A model generated the notes under the pieces. It saw nothing but the letters and a program-made list of their open reading frames with translations. It was not told the DNA's origin and did no database searches. From contig NZ_CADIKK010000012.1 of the NCBI RefSeq assembly GCF_902859915.1, forward strand, positions 124,001 to 188,000: a DNA stretch of 64,000 bases. Reading direction: 5' to 3'. The translations under genes were made by a program, and so were the position numbers. The stretch is from Paraburkholderia ultramafica. GTDB taxonomy: Bacteria > Pseudomonadota > Gammaproteobacteria > Burkholderiales > Burkholderiaceae. Positions 1-8,104 of the stretch are shown in pieces (within the stretch, counting starts at the first letter, position 1; every line of letters begins with the position of its first letter).

Positions 1-2
1 TG

Positions 3-470
3 CGGCTCGCGCGCGTGCTGAGCGCGCGGGTGTCCGACGTGCATTGCTTTATCTTCCACACGCGGCTGGTGGGCGTCGAGCAGGCGTTGCGCGACCCGGA
101 CCCGTGGCGCTCGCAGGAGCGCCTGCAACTGCTGTCGGCGGGATGGGCGGGCGGCACGCGCATCGGCGACAGTCTCGACGAATTCAATCAGCAACATGCC
201 GCGCGGCTGCTCCACTCGCGCACGGCTGTCGTGGTGGTCAGCGACGGTTACGATGCCGGCGAACCCGAACGTCTGCAGCAGGCGCTCGCGACGATGCGGC
301 GCCGTTGCCGGTGTCTCGTGTGGCTCAATCCGCTGGCGAGCCGTGCGGATTTCACGCCGGCAAGCGCGGGCATGCAGGCAGCGCTTCCGTATATCGACCT
401 GCTGGCCGGCGCACGCGATCTGACGAGCCTGGAGCGCGTGCTGCCGCAAGTGCTAACGGTTTTGCAGTGA
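3..470 (+). CDS. CoxE-like VWA-domain protein, 3' part only
   Basis: The reading frame is open from the window edge, so the N-terminus lies outside; the GTG at 15 is internal. The visible 150 or so residues match the C-terminal half of CoxE-like von Willebrand A proteins: a FxTRL strand, a TRIGDSL segment, a VVVVSDGYD strand with MIDAS-type Asp, and the terminal VWLNPL motif. CoxE proteins work with a MoxR/CoxD ATPase in maturing the Mo-Cu or Mo active site of CO-dehydrogenase-type hydroxylases. The XdhC-like and MobA-like genes that follow at close spacing support this. The cognate hydroxylase subunits would lie upstream of the window. Confidence 0.82.
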   Translation, partial: RLARVLSARVSDVHCFIFHTRLVGVEQALRDPDPWRSQERLQLLSAGWAGGTRIGDSLDEFNQQHAARLLHSRTAVVVVSDGYDAGEPERLQQALATMRRRCRCLVWLNPLASRADFTPASAGMQAALPYIDLLAGARDLTSLERVLPQVLTVLQ

Positions 471-494
471 GGATTCTGCAATGAGGTTCCGGCG

Positions 495-1553
495 ATGAGC
501 GACGCAACCCTTCTCCAACTCGAACAACGGCTGATCAAAGAGGCGCGGCCGTTCGCCGTCGTGACCGTGATTCGCGCGGCGCCGCCCACTTCGGCGTGGG
601 TCGGTGCGCAGGCGCTGGTCGAAGGCGACGGCGCGCTGCATGGCTGGATCGGCGGCGGCTGCTCGCGGGCGATCGTGATCGAGGCTGCGCAGCAGACCAT
701 CCGCGCTGGCCAGCCGAAACGTGTGCGGATCAGCAACGAGCCAGGGAGGCCGGAAGCGGATGTCGAAGCGCACGCAATGCCGTGTGCGAGCAACGGCACG
801 CTTGAACTGTTCATTCAACCGACCTTGCCCGCACCGGTGGTACTGGTGCTGGGCTCGACGCCTACCGCGCTCGAAGCCTGCGTGCTGGCGCAGCGGGTGG
901 GCCTGCGCGTATGCGCGGCGGCGAGCGTGACGGCGCCGTTGGCGGCGCTTGGTCTGCCGCGGGTGATGCAGGGCTTTGACGTGGCCGCGTTCGAGCAGAT
1001 CAAGCCCCGGTTGATTCTGGTCGCCACGCAAGGCGACAGTGATGAAGAAGCGCTCGAAGCCGCGTTGCGCAGTTCGGCTGCCGCAGTGCTGCTGGTCGCG
1101 AGCCAGCGCAAAGCGGACAGGTTGCGCGACGCGATGCTCCTGCGCGGTATCGCGCCGGAGCGGCTTGCTGCGCTGCATTCGCCCGCTGGTCCGCATATCC
1201 ATGCGCACACGCCGCAAGAGATCGCCTTGGGCGCGGTCGCGGGGCTGGTGACGATGCGGCGCGAACTGGAGCAGGCGACGGCTGCCGAGGCCGGCGCGCT
1301 GCATCCCGTCGGCGGCGAGACGGTGGCGGCCTTGCCGCCGTGTGAAACGCCCGATTCGATTGAAGCGTCCGGCGCACGCTATCTGAATCCGGTATGCGGG
1401 ATGGCGGTCGAGATCGCTTCGGCCAAACATGTGATCGACTACGGCGGCGAGCGCTTCTATTTCTGCTGCGACTGTTGCAAGCTCGAGTTCGAACGTGAGC
1501 CCGAAAAATATCTGGCGATTGCGCAGGGCAAGGTCCAACTGGAGAAGACATGA
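495..1553 (+). CDS. XdhC/CoxI family protein with C-terminal YHS domain
   Basis: A 352-residue protein. Residues about 10-80 form the XdhC_CoxI domain with the WIGGGCS signature, residues about 110-255 the Rossmann-like XdhC C-terminal domain, and residues about 292-340 a YHS metal-binding domain (NPVCGM, then YFCCDCC). XdhC proteins bind molybdenum cofactor and insert its sulfurated form into xanthine-dehydrogenase-family enzymes. The YHS tail may bring a metal or handle sulfur; that is inference. The gene starts 24 bases after the CoxE-like stop and overlaps the next gene by ATGA, so the three are one operon. Confidence 0.85.
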   Translation: MSDATLLQLEQRLIKEARPFAVVTVIRAAPPTSAWVGAQALVEGDGALHGWIGGGCSRAIVIEAAQQTIRAGQPKRVRISNEPGRPEADVEAHAMPCASNGTLELFIQPTLPAPVVLVLGSTPTALEACVLAQRVGLRVCAAASVTAPLAALGLPRVMQGFDVAAFEQIKPRLILVATQGDSDEEALEAALRSSAAAVLLVASQRKADRLRDAMLLRGIAPERLAALHSPAGPHIHAHTPQEIALGAVAGLVTMRRELEQATAAEAGALHPVGGETVAALPPCETPDSIEASGARYLNPVCGMAVEIASAKHVIDYGGERFYFCCDCCKLEFEREPEKYLAIAQGKVQLEKT

Positions 1554-2224
1554 GCGACACGCACGCATGGAAGGTCGCCGCGCGTCGCGAGGCGCCGACC
1601 TTCTCGGCGGTGGTGCTGGCCGCCGGTCTGTCATCCAGGATGCAGGGCCAGCACAAGCTGCTGCTGCCGGTCGAAGGTCAGCCGGCCGTCAGGCGCACGG
1701 TGAGCGCGCTGGCCGGGGCGGGGCCCGCGGAAATCGTGGTGGTCACCGGCTACAAGGGGCGCGCGGTGATGGAAGCGCTCGACGGGCTGCCGGTCACATT
1801 CCAGAGCAACCCGCGTTATGAGGAAGGACAGATGACCTCGGTGGCCGCCGGCGTGGCCGCGCTCACGGCGCCCTGCAACGTGGTGATGGTGTGCCTCGCC
1901 GATCAGGTGCTGCTCGATGCCGCCGATTACCGCGAGTTGATCGACGCGTTCACCGCGATGCCGCGGGGCTCGATCCTGGTGCCGTTCTTCAAGGGACAAC
2001 GCGGTAATCCGGTGGCGTTTTCCGCAAGCTATGCCGCGGAGGTGGTCAGCGGTCACGTGAATCCGGGATGCCGCAAGCTGATTGCGGAGCATCCCGAGGA
2101 AGTGTTTGTCTATGAGGTCGCTCACGACCGCTTCACGGTCGATATGGATACGCCGGAAGACTATGCGCGCATTCAGGAACGGTTGAGTGATGCAAGCGAA
2201 TGCGCCAGGCGGGCGTTGTCGTAG
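1550..2224 (+). CDS. MobA-like nucleotidyltransferase (molybdopterin cytidylyltransferase type)
   Basis: A 224-residue protein of the NTP_transf_3 family. The nucleotide-binding signature LAAGLSSRM followed by KLLLP is at about residues 23-42, the metal-binding strand CLADQVLL near 115, and the product-site segment GQRGNP near 150. This family includes MocA, which transfers CMP to molybdopterin to make the dinucleotide cofactor used by xanthine dehydrogenase and CO dehydrogenase enzymes. Start overlaps the XdhC-like stop (ATGA), implying translational coupling. The context favours MCD formation over the MobA guanylyl reaction, but sequence alone does not prove the nucleotide. Confidence 0.85.
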   Translation: MSDTHAWKVAARREAPTFSAVVLAAGLSSRMQGQHKLLLPVEGQPAVRRTVSALAGAGPAEIVVVTGYKGRAVMEALDGLPVTFQSNPRYEEGQMTSVAAGVAALTAPCNVVMVCLADQVLLDAADYRELIDAFTAMPRGSILVPFFKGQRGNPVAFSASYAAEVVSGHVNPGCRKLIAEHPEEVFVYEVAHDRFTVDMDTPEDYARIQERLSDASECARRALS

Positions 2225-2353
2225 TCAGCGGTGCGGCGCTACCCCGGCACGGTCGATATCCACGACCTGATGCAAATCGGTGCTGCTCGAAAGCGCGCCT
2301 GAGATGCAGCAGCTTTTGCGAGGTGATGCCGTGCATGCGTCGGCAGCGATGCT

Positions 2354-2737
2354 CTACGTGCCGGGCAGCGTGGATTTCCCGCGGCGCTTGCGCGGCTTCG
2401 TCTCGACACCCACACGAGAGTCGCGTGCGAGCACGAGCGCCGTCATTCTTTCCACGATGATTTCAAACGCCGGATCGTCTTGCGATATATAAAGCCATTT
2501 TCCAACTACCGGATGTGGCTGCAAAGCCGGCATTTCTTCAACGAGCGCGGCGTGGCGCTCTTGCGACGTGCACACCAGCAGCCCATTCCACGGCTCGCCG
2601 CGATCGGCAGCGACCAGGCACAACAGGCCGTCGATATAGGCGGCATCGCAGCCGAACATCCGCCTGAGAATGTAGGTTGAATCGCGCTCAAACGCGTCGA
2701 AGATCCAGACGAGAGAATTGCGAATCGAAGAGGGCAT
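2354..2737 (-). CDS. TfoX-N-like conserved hypothetical protein
   Basis: A 127-residue protein; I place the start at the ATG at 2737 because the frame upstream of it is low-complexity and unlike a protein. The RRMFGCDAAYIDGLLCL segment near residues 18-35 resembles the N-terminal domain of TfoX/Sxy family proteins, and the protein ends in a basic tail (KPRKRRGK). Such stand-alone TfoX-N proteins are common in Burkholderiaceae and have no established function. It is convergent with the upstream molybdenum operon, with a 129-base gap holding nothing recognisable. Confidence 0.62.
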   Translation of the reverse strand: MPSSIRNSLVWIFDAFERDSTYILRRMFGCDAAYIDGLLCLVAADRGEPWNGLLVCTSQERHAALVEEMPALQPHPVVGKWLYISQDDPAFEIIVERMTALVLARDSRVGVETKPRKRRGKSTLPGT

Positions 2738-2923
2738 CGGCGTAAAGTCCCTGGTGGGTGAGGGCGAAGATGAGCTTACATATATTCGCCGGACGTGGCA
2801 GCCACTTTCGATGCCATTCTGGCATGTCGTGGCTTTGGATATTTCGACGGCTATCCGATGCCGGGGCGGGACGCGTTCGCGCATAGCGGAGCTGCGCCTG
2901 CGCGCCTATCTATCATGCACGGA

Positions 2924-3316
2924 TCACGTAGGCGCAGGTTCCGACGGAGCACGACCGCCTGCGTGCCTCGCATGCTCCTCGGGAGATAGTTGCACGGGAG
3001 CCGCTCTCGGATCGGCATACTCCTGTTCACGCTCAAGGCTGAGACGAAACTGCTTGCACCCAAACCAGAGCAGCGTGACGGCGAGCAGACTCGCAACCAG
3101 ATTGACTATCGAAATTGAATCGCCGACCGCTCGCGGCGAACCAAACAGCTTGTCGGTCAGAAGCGCAACGACCGTAGTGCCGATGCGATGAGCAATAAGG
3201 TTCGATATCAACAGAAACACCGCGCTTTGAAGCTGGCTGATGGCTCCCGCAAGCTCTTTTCGCGGAAGCCCAATGTCGGCGCCTACGTGCGCGCCAGCCA
3301 GTGAGCGCCGGAGCAA
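2924..3316 (-). pseudogene. C-terminal fragment of an MFS transporter
   Basis: The frame encodes two hydrophobic segments, one with the pattern LISNLIAHRIGTTVVALLTD and one with IVNLVASLLAVTLLWFG, then a basic tail. This is the layout of the last two helices of an MFS carrier, in which xxxNLIGxxLGPTxVALxTDxxF is typical. No ATG occurs in frame; the only start at the 5' end is a TTG at 3316 without a clear ribosome binding site, five bases after the glutathione transferase stop. I read it as the decayed 3' end of a carrier whose first ten helices are gone. A genuine small membrane protein is the alternative. Confidence 0.5.
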
Positions 3317-3320
3317 CGCG

Positions 3321-3968
3321 TCACGCGGCGGCGCCCGGCCGGGCAGACACGTTCTCGTACCATCGCTGAAACGCGGTGTGTTCGGCTGGAATCGGCATCT
3401 TCAGCGCGTTGGCTGCGAAGTCGGCCGTCACGAGCGTCGTGATGTCCGCCGCGGAGAAGTCATCGCCGGCGACGAACCGGACTGTCTCGAGCCGCTCGTT
3501 GAAGTCGGCGAAAAAGTTGGCCACGCGCTGTTTGCTTCGCTCGATCAGTTCGGGAATCTGGTCATAGGCATGCGGACCTGACAGCGCACGGCCGCTCAGT
3601 CCGGCGGCCGCGTTACGCACGCCTTCCATGACCGGCGCGAAGCCGTCCAGTTCCGCGCGGCGTTCCCACATCGTGACCACGGCCTTCGACGTTGCCGTGG
3701 TGCCCAGCAATGGGATCTGCGGGTACGCTTCCTCCAGATAACGCCAGATGGCGAGCACTTCTGCGATGACCGGACCGTTGGCGAGAGCCAAAGCCGGCAC
3801 CTGGCTGCGCGGGTTGATGGCGCGGTAGGCATCGGAAAACTGTTCTTTGGCGCCCAGGTCGACTGGCTTCGTCCGGATGCTGACTCCCTTCTCCGCGATG
3901 AAGATGCGCACACGGCGTGCATTAGGGGAGCCGCTGGATTCGTACAGTATGGGTGTAGCGGTGGTCAT
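3321..3968 (-). CDS. glutathione S-transferase family protein
   Basis: A 215-residue protein beginning at the ATG at 3968, preceded by AAAGGA. The N-terminal thioredoxin-like domain carries SGSPNARRVRIF (active-site serine region), SQVPAL with the cis-proline, and the glutathione-binding pair VIAEVLAI near residue 65. The all-helical C-terminal domain has FVAGDDFSAADI, the N-capping box of the family. It conjugates glutathione to electrophiles or reduces peroxides; substrate unknown. It stands among other detoxification oxidoreductases. The window immediately downstream holds only an MFS fragment. Confidence 0.9.
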   Translation of the reverse strand: MTTATPILYESSGSPNARRVRIFIAEKGVSIRTKPVDLGAKEQFSDAYRAINPRSQVPALALANGPVIAEVLAIWRYLEEAYPQIPLLGTTATSKAVVTMWERRAELDGFAPVMEGVRNAAAGLSGRALSGPHAYDQIPELIERSKQRVANFFADFNERLETVRFVAGDDFSAADITTLVTADFAANALKMPIPAEHTAFQRWYENVSARPGAAA

Positions 3969-4096
3969 TTGAATCGTCCTTTTTGATGCTTCGTATAAGT
4001 ACGGATGCCTTATTAATGTGGTTTCATGAAGACATTGAAATTGGGGTGAATCCGTTCGGGCTGGAGTTTCGAGTCCTGATAGACCTTTGTCCGGAC

Positions 4097-4219
4097 TCAA
4101 CCTATTGTCTTGCCACCGTCGACGGAGACGATCTGGCCCGTCATGAACGACGCCGCATCGGATGCGAGAAACAGAATCGCGCGGGCGATATCGTCGAAGC
4201 GGCTCGGTCGCGCGCGGTA
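4097..4219 (-). pseudogene. C-terminal remnant of a short-chain dehydrogenase
   Basis: The minus-strand frame ending at 4097 encodes about 40 residues that match the end of FabG-like SDRs: a RPSRFDDIARAILFLASD segment, then FMTGQIVSVDGG and a short tail. These are the helix before and strand of the last beta-alpha unit, ending in the classical VDGG. The Rossmann GxxxGxG and YxxxK parts are absent from the flanking DNA, and upstream sequence in the frame is not protein-like. The remnant lies between the glutathione transferase and the HxlR regulator. Confidence 0.62.
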
Positions 4220-4306
4220 GGCCAGCAATGGGCACAGACGGTCATCGTTCCTGGGGGCGCTATATTCGAACGTTGTCTGGCAGGACTGCGCCATGACGTC
4301 CCCGAC

Positions 4307-4744
4307 TCAGTCCGGCGTAACGACGCGTATCGGACGCGTTCCGATCCTCGCTCCCGTTACTTCGTCGATGGCGATCGCCTTGATTTCCGTTCCCGTCTCC
4401 GCGTCGAAAAAACGCATCAGCTTGCCACTGCCAAGGTGTTGGCGTCCCCACTCGCCGATCATGAAGAGCACCGGCAGGAAGTCGCGGCCGGCCTTTGTCA
4501 GCAGGTATTCGTCGCGAGGCGGTCGCGCCGAGTAACGGTGTTTCTCCAGCAGTCCCGCCTCTGTCAACGAGACCAGCCGCCGCGTCAGGATCGTCGGCGC
4601 AATGCCCAGACTCTTGCGGAACTGATCGAAGCGCGTGAGGCCGGCATGCGCATCTCGAAGAATCAACATGCTCCACGCGTCGCCGATAGAAGCGAGGCTG
4701 CGTGCGATCGGACACGGGTTATCGCAAGGATTCTTGTTGTCCAT
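4307..4744 (-). CDS. HxlR family transcriptional regulator
   Basis: A 145-residue single-domain winged-helix protein. It opens with DNPCPIARSLASIGDAWSML, where the Cys typical of HxlR regulators is kept, followed by RFDQFRKSLGIAPTILTRRL (recognition helix region) and the wing at RPPRDEYLLTKAGRDF. I choose the ATG at 4744; codons upstream lack homology. HxlR proteins commonly sense electrophiles or quinones through the N-terminal Cys and act on divergent oxidoreductase genes. An SDR gene diverges at 4848, and the intergenic region carries an inverted repeat that reaches the regulator start codon, suggesting control of both directions. Confidence 0.9.
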   Translation of the reverse strand: MDNKNPCDNPCPIARSLASIGDAWSMLILRDAHAGLTRFDQFRKSLGIAPTILTRRLVSLTEAGLLEKHRYSARPPRDEYLLTKAGRDFLPVLFMIGEWGRQHLGSGKLMRFFDAETGTEIKAIAIDEVTGARIGTRPIRVVTPD

Positions 4745-4785
4745 ACTGTTTTGATAGTGACTTGCTTTCAAAACGGTAGTATAGT
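4744..4785 (+). promoter_or_regulatory. candidate HxlR operator overlapping the SDR promoter
   Basis: TACTGTTTTGA at 4744-4754 and TCAAAACGGTA at 4768-4778 form an 11-base inverted repeat with one mismatch and a 13-base spacer. A plus-strand promoter, GTGACT (4757-4762), 17 bases, TATAGT (4780-4785), is interleaved with it. A further TTTCAAATCGATAGTA at 4789-4804 repeats the right arm in direct orientation 23 bases on. Binding here would block the SDR promoter and cover the regulator start. Confidence 0.55.
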
Positions 4786-4847
4786 CCATTTCAAATCGAT
4801 AGTAACTCGTGGCGACAGACAGTCTGCCCAACCTGGAGGTTTGGATC

Positions 4848-5705
4848 ATGAACAAGCATGGCATGGGAGTCGCCCTGGTCACCGGGGCGTCGTCAGGCAT
4901 CGGCGAGGCTACTGCAGAGTGGCTCGCCAAGGCGGGCTATACGGTATTCGGCACCAGCAGGAAAGCGGCGCCGGCAAGCCAGCGAGCCTTCGAGATGCTG
5001 GTCCTCGACGTAACCGACGACGAGTCCGTCGGGGCGGCAGTCGGAGAAGTGATGCGACGCGCGGGCCGTATCGACCTGCTCGTGAACAACGCGGGCTTCG
5101 GTGTCGCTCCGGCCGGCGCAGAAGAAAGCTCGATCGCTCAGGTCCAGTCGATCTTCGATACGAACTTCCTGGGCGTCGTCCGCATGACACGCGCCGTCCT
5201 GCCGCATATGCGCCGGCAAGGCAGCGGGCGCATTATCAACATCGGCTCGGTGCTCGGTTTTTTGCCGATGCCATACGGGGCACTGTATTGCGCGACCAAG
5301 CATGCGATTGAAGGGTATTCAGAATCGCTCGACCACGAGGTGCGAAACCAGGGCATCCGTGTTTCGGTCATCGAGCCGGCCTATACCAGGACGCCGTTCG
5401 ACGCAAACTTCCTGGAAGCCGATGCAAAGCTGGATGTGTACCGGGAAGCGCGTGCGGTCGTGAGCAAACGCGTGAACGCAGTCATGGCTGCCGCCACCGA
5501 GCCGCACGTCGTGGCCGAGGTTGTGCTAAAAGCCGCCGTCGCGGCTCAGCCGAAGCGCCGGTACCCCGCCGGTGGTCTCGCGCACCGTCTGCAATGGCTG
5601 CGTAGACTCGCACCTGCGAGCATGATGGATGCGGCGCTGCGGAAAGACCTACAGCTCGATACGGTACCCCTGACGCGGTCCGGCGAACAGGCACTGCAAA
5701 AATAA
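4848..5705 (+). CDS. short-chain dehydrogenase/reductase
   Basis: A 285-residue classical SDR. The cofactor motif TGASSGIG is at about residues 11-18, the NNAG motif near 87, and the catalytic YCATKHA near 155. The start is the ATG at 4848 because a GGAGG box precedes it by seven bases; the upstream GTG at 4809 has none. It reduces a carbonyl or oxidises an alcohol with NAD(P)H; substrate unknown. The gene diverges from an HxlR regulator and is followed after 28 bases by an MDR oxidoreductase, so the two probably form an inducible operon. Confidence 0.9.
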   Translation: MNKHGMGVALVTGASSGIGEATAEWLAKAGYTVFGTSRKAAPASQRAFEMLVLDVTDDESVGAAVGEVMRRAGRIDLLVNNAGFGVAPAGAEESSIAQVQSIFDTNFLGVVRMTRAVLPHMRRQGSGRIINIGSVLGFLPMPYGALYCATKHAIEGYSESLDHEVRNQGIRVSVIEPAYTRTPFDANFLEADAKLDVYREARAVVSKRVNAVMAAATEPHVVAEVVLKAAVAAQPKRRYPAGGLAHRLQWLRRLAPASMMDAALRKDLQLDTVPLTRSGEQALQK

Positions 5706-5733
5706 TCTGCGCATACTGGGGAAGCAAAACATC

Positions 5734-6735
5734 ATGAAAGCATTCACCATCGAGCGCTACGGGAACCAGGATTGCGTGCGCATGAGCGACTTGCCCGAGC
5801 CGCAATTGCGGGACGACGACGTATTGGTTCAGATCCACGCCGCAGGAGTCAATCCTCTGGACGCCAAGATCCGGGCCGGCGAGTTCAGGCAGGTTTTGCC
5901 GTATCGCTTGCCGCTCATCCTCGGCAACGAGATGGCGGGAATCGTGACCCGGGTTGGATCCCGCGTGCAGCGGTTCAAACCAGGCGATGAAGTCTATGCG
6001 CGGCCCGCCAAGGATCGAATCGGCACGTTTGCCGAGTTTATTGCGGTGAGCGAAGCGGACCTCGCAATCAAGCCGAAAACGCTTGTCATGGAAGAGGCTG
6101 CGTCGCTCCCTCTGGTCGGCCTGACCGTCTGGCAGGCACTCATTGAGAAAGCGCATCTGAAGCGGGGAGAGAAGGTTCTCATCCACGCGGGGTCCGGCGG
6201 CGTCGGAACGTTCGCGATCCAGTTGGCAAAGCATCTAGGTGCGTTCGTTGCGACGACGACAGGCACGGCGAATGTCGAGTGGGTGAAGGAACTCGGCGCA
6301 GACATCGTCATCGATTACCGGAAGGACGATTTCGACAAAATCCTTCGCGACTACGACGTGGTAGTCAACAGTCTGGACGGAAAGACGCTCGAGAAGTCGT
6401 TAAGCGCCCTCAAACCAGGTGGGCGGCTCATCTCGATCTCAGGGCCGCCCGATCCTGATTTTGCGAAGGAGATCGGGTTGCCCTGGTATATGGGCCTGAT
6501 CATGCGACTCTTGAGCTATCGGATCCGGCAGAAAGCAAAGCGCCGCGGTGTGAGTTATTCCTTCCTGTTCATGCGCGCAAGCGGAACGCAGCTGCAGGAA
6601 ATCACTTCACTCGTCGATTCGGGCGCCATCCGTCCGGTTGTGGATCGCAGCTTTCCGTTCGAATCGACCAAAGAGGCGATGGCTTATGTCGAAACCGGAC
6701 GGGCCAAAGGGAAAGTCGTTGTCAAGCTACGTTGA
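5734..6735 (+). CDS. NADP-dependent oxidoreductase, quinone-reductase-like MDR family
   Basis: A 333-residue medium-chain dehydrogenase/reductase. The N-terminal GroES-like domain has AGVNPLDAKIR and GNEMAGIV; the Rossmann domain has AGSGGVGTFAIQLAK near residue 155. The structural and catalytic zinc Cys sets are absent, as in zeta-crystallin/quinone oxidoreductase members. It ends with the usual ETGRAKGKVVVK tail. It likely reduces quinones or alpha,beta-unsaturated carbonyls. The SDR lies 28 bases upstream in the same direction, and both are probably controlled by the divergent HxlR protein. Confidence 0.9.
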   Translation: MKAFTIERYGNQDCVRMSDLPEPQLRDDDVLVQIHAAGVNPLDAKIRAGEFRQVLPYRLPLILGNEMAGIVTRVGSRVQRFKPGDEVYARPAKDRIGTFAEFIAVSEADLAIKPKTLVMEEAASLPLVGLTVWQALIEKAHLKRGEKVLIHAGSGGVGTFAIQLAKHLGAFVATTTGTANVEWVKELGADIVIDYRKDDFDKILRDYDVVVNSLDGKTLEKSLSALKPGGRLISISGPPDPDFAKEIGLPWYMGLIMRLLSYRIRQKAKRRGVSYSFLFMRASGTQLQEITSLVDSGAIRPVVDRSFPFESTKEAMAYVETGRAKGKVVVKLR

Positions 6736-6925
6736 ATATGACCGGTACGGGCAACGACGGTCTGTTACGGCTTTTCAGCAGCCGTTGCGCATTCAGGCCG
6801 GCCCTCGGCGACAGCGCGACCGCTACGTGCGGCGGATTCAACCGGTCGATGCAGTAGTTTGATGGAATCGTTCGGACCGGACGACAAGATCCGGATTGTC
6901 TGGCTGTCGCCAGACAATCCTGTAC

Positions 6926-7672
6926 TCAGCCCGCAGCCATCATGTCGTTGAACTGGTTGACCCACGCGTGCTCGTCAGGTCCCGGATTGGCGCGCATGGC
7001 TACCGCCGGACCGACCAGGATCTCGTTGGCCTCGGTGCCCAATTGTTCGATCGCGCCCGCGATGAACGTTTCAAGCGGCATCGCGCGCTCTTCCTCGCTG
7101 CTGTTCATCAACTCGGTACGCACCCAGGGCGGCGCTATTTCGATCAGTGAGACCCGGCTGTCCCGCAGCAGATACCGTTGTGAGAGCGTGTACGAATGCA
7201 ATGCCGCCTTGGTCGCGCTGTACACCGCCGTGAGTGCCAAGGGCACAAAACCAAGCACCGATGTCACGTTTGCCACAACCGCACCGTCTCGAGTCTTCAG
7301 GTGCTCGATCAGCGCCGATGTCATGCGGATCGGACCAAGCAGATTCGTCGCGACGGTCGCGCTCAGCAGTTCGTCGTCGACCGGGCCGTCAGCGCCATCG
7401 GGCAACATGATGCCGGCGTTGTTGATCAGCACGTTCAGCCCAGGATGGTCGGCAATCAGCCGGGCAGCGACCGCCTTGATATCCGCCGGATCGGTGACGT
7501 CGAGCGCAACCGCCCGCATGCCGGGATTCGCGTCGATGGTCGCTTGCAAACGCTCCGCGCTGCGGCCGGAAATGATCACCTGATTGCCGCGCTTGTGGAG
7601 CGCTTCAGCCAGGCCGCGGCCAATGCCCGAGCCGCCGCCGGTGATGAAGACTGTGTTACCTGTGAGTTTCAT
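6926..7672 (-). CDS. SDR family oxidoreductase, DltE-like
   Basis: A 248-residue SDR. The cofactor motif TGGGSGIG is at residues 11-18, NNAG near 86, and YSATKAA near 152. The LINNAGIM and TSVLGFVPL segments are like those of the DltE/YdfG-type subgroup seen with detoxification genes. It lies 30 bases downstream of the SnoaL-like gene on the same strand and is probably co-transcribed with it under the divergent TetR regulator. Substrate unknown. Confidence 0.9.
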   Translation of the reverse strand: MKLTGNTVFITGGGSGIGRGLAEALHKRGNQVIISGRSAERLQATIDANPGMRAVALDVTDPADIKAVAARLIADHPGLNVLINNAGIMLPDGADGPVDDELLSATVATNLLGPIRMTSALIEHLKTRDGAVVANVTSVLGFVPLALTAVYSATKAALHSYTLSQRYLLRDSRVSLIEIAPPWVRTELMNSSEEERAMPLETFIAGAIEQLGTEANEILVGPAVAMRANPGPDEHAWVNQFNDMMAAG

Positions 7673-7702
7673 GATTGGCTCCTGTCGAAATGACGAGTGG
7701 AA

Positions 7703-8104
7703 TTAGCGCGGAAAGCGGTTCCCGAACATCGGCAGGCCACTTTGGGATTCGGCCTCGGTTGCCTCGTCCTGCAGCACGTCCCAATGCTCGGCGAGCACGC
7801 CGTCCTCGATGCGCAGGATGTCGGCTGCGATCCATGCGACGGGGCGCCCATGGCCTGAAAAGCGCCCATGAACGATCACGTAATCGCCCTCCGCCACGAT
7901 CACACCGGGTTCGTACCGCAAGGTCGGGGGCAGGGTCTTGATCAGGTTGAACAGTCCGTCGCGCCCCGGTGCAATATGCGCGCTGTGCTGGATATAGTCG
8001 GGCGACCAGAAACGCTCGGCGGCGGCATAGTCGCGTTGGTTGAAGAGGGTGTCGAACGCTTCGAGCACGAGGGCCTTGTTGGTGACTTCGGCGGCATTCG
8101 TCAT
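7703..8104 (-). CDS. SnoaL-like / NTF2-fold protein
   Basis: A 133-residue protein starting at the ATG at 8104, preceded by AGGAG. The fold signature is FNQRDYAAAERFWSPDYIQH near residue 20 and the closing EHWDVLQDE near 110, as in SnoaL-like polyketide-cyclase proteins with NTF2 fold. Members bind small hydrophobic ligands; many have unproved enzymatic roles. The gene overlaps the stop codon of a truncated Old Yellow Enzyme frame upstream, so it now sits as the first intact gene of that transcription unit. Confidence 0.85.
   Translation of the reverse strand: MTNAAEVTNKALVLEAFDTLFNQRDYAAAERFWSPDYIQHSAHIAPGRDGLFNLIKTLPPTLRYEPGVIVAEGDYVIVHGRFSGHGRPVAWIAADILRIEDGVLAEHWDVLQDEATEAESQSGLPMFGNRFPR

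Noticed and set aside
453..1634. 393-residue open minus-strand frame
   Set aside because: Antisense to the XdhC-YHS gene; composition is shadow-like and there is no homology.
3983..5311. 442-residue plus-strand frame across the HxlR region
   Set aside because: It crosses the SDR remnant, the HxlR gene (antisense) and the SDR gene in a wrong frame; no homology.
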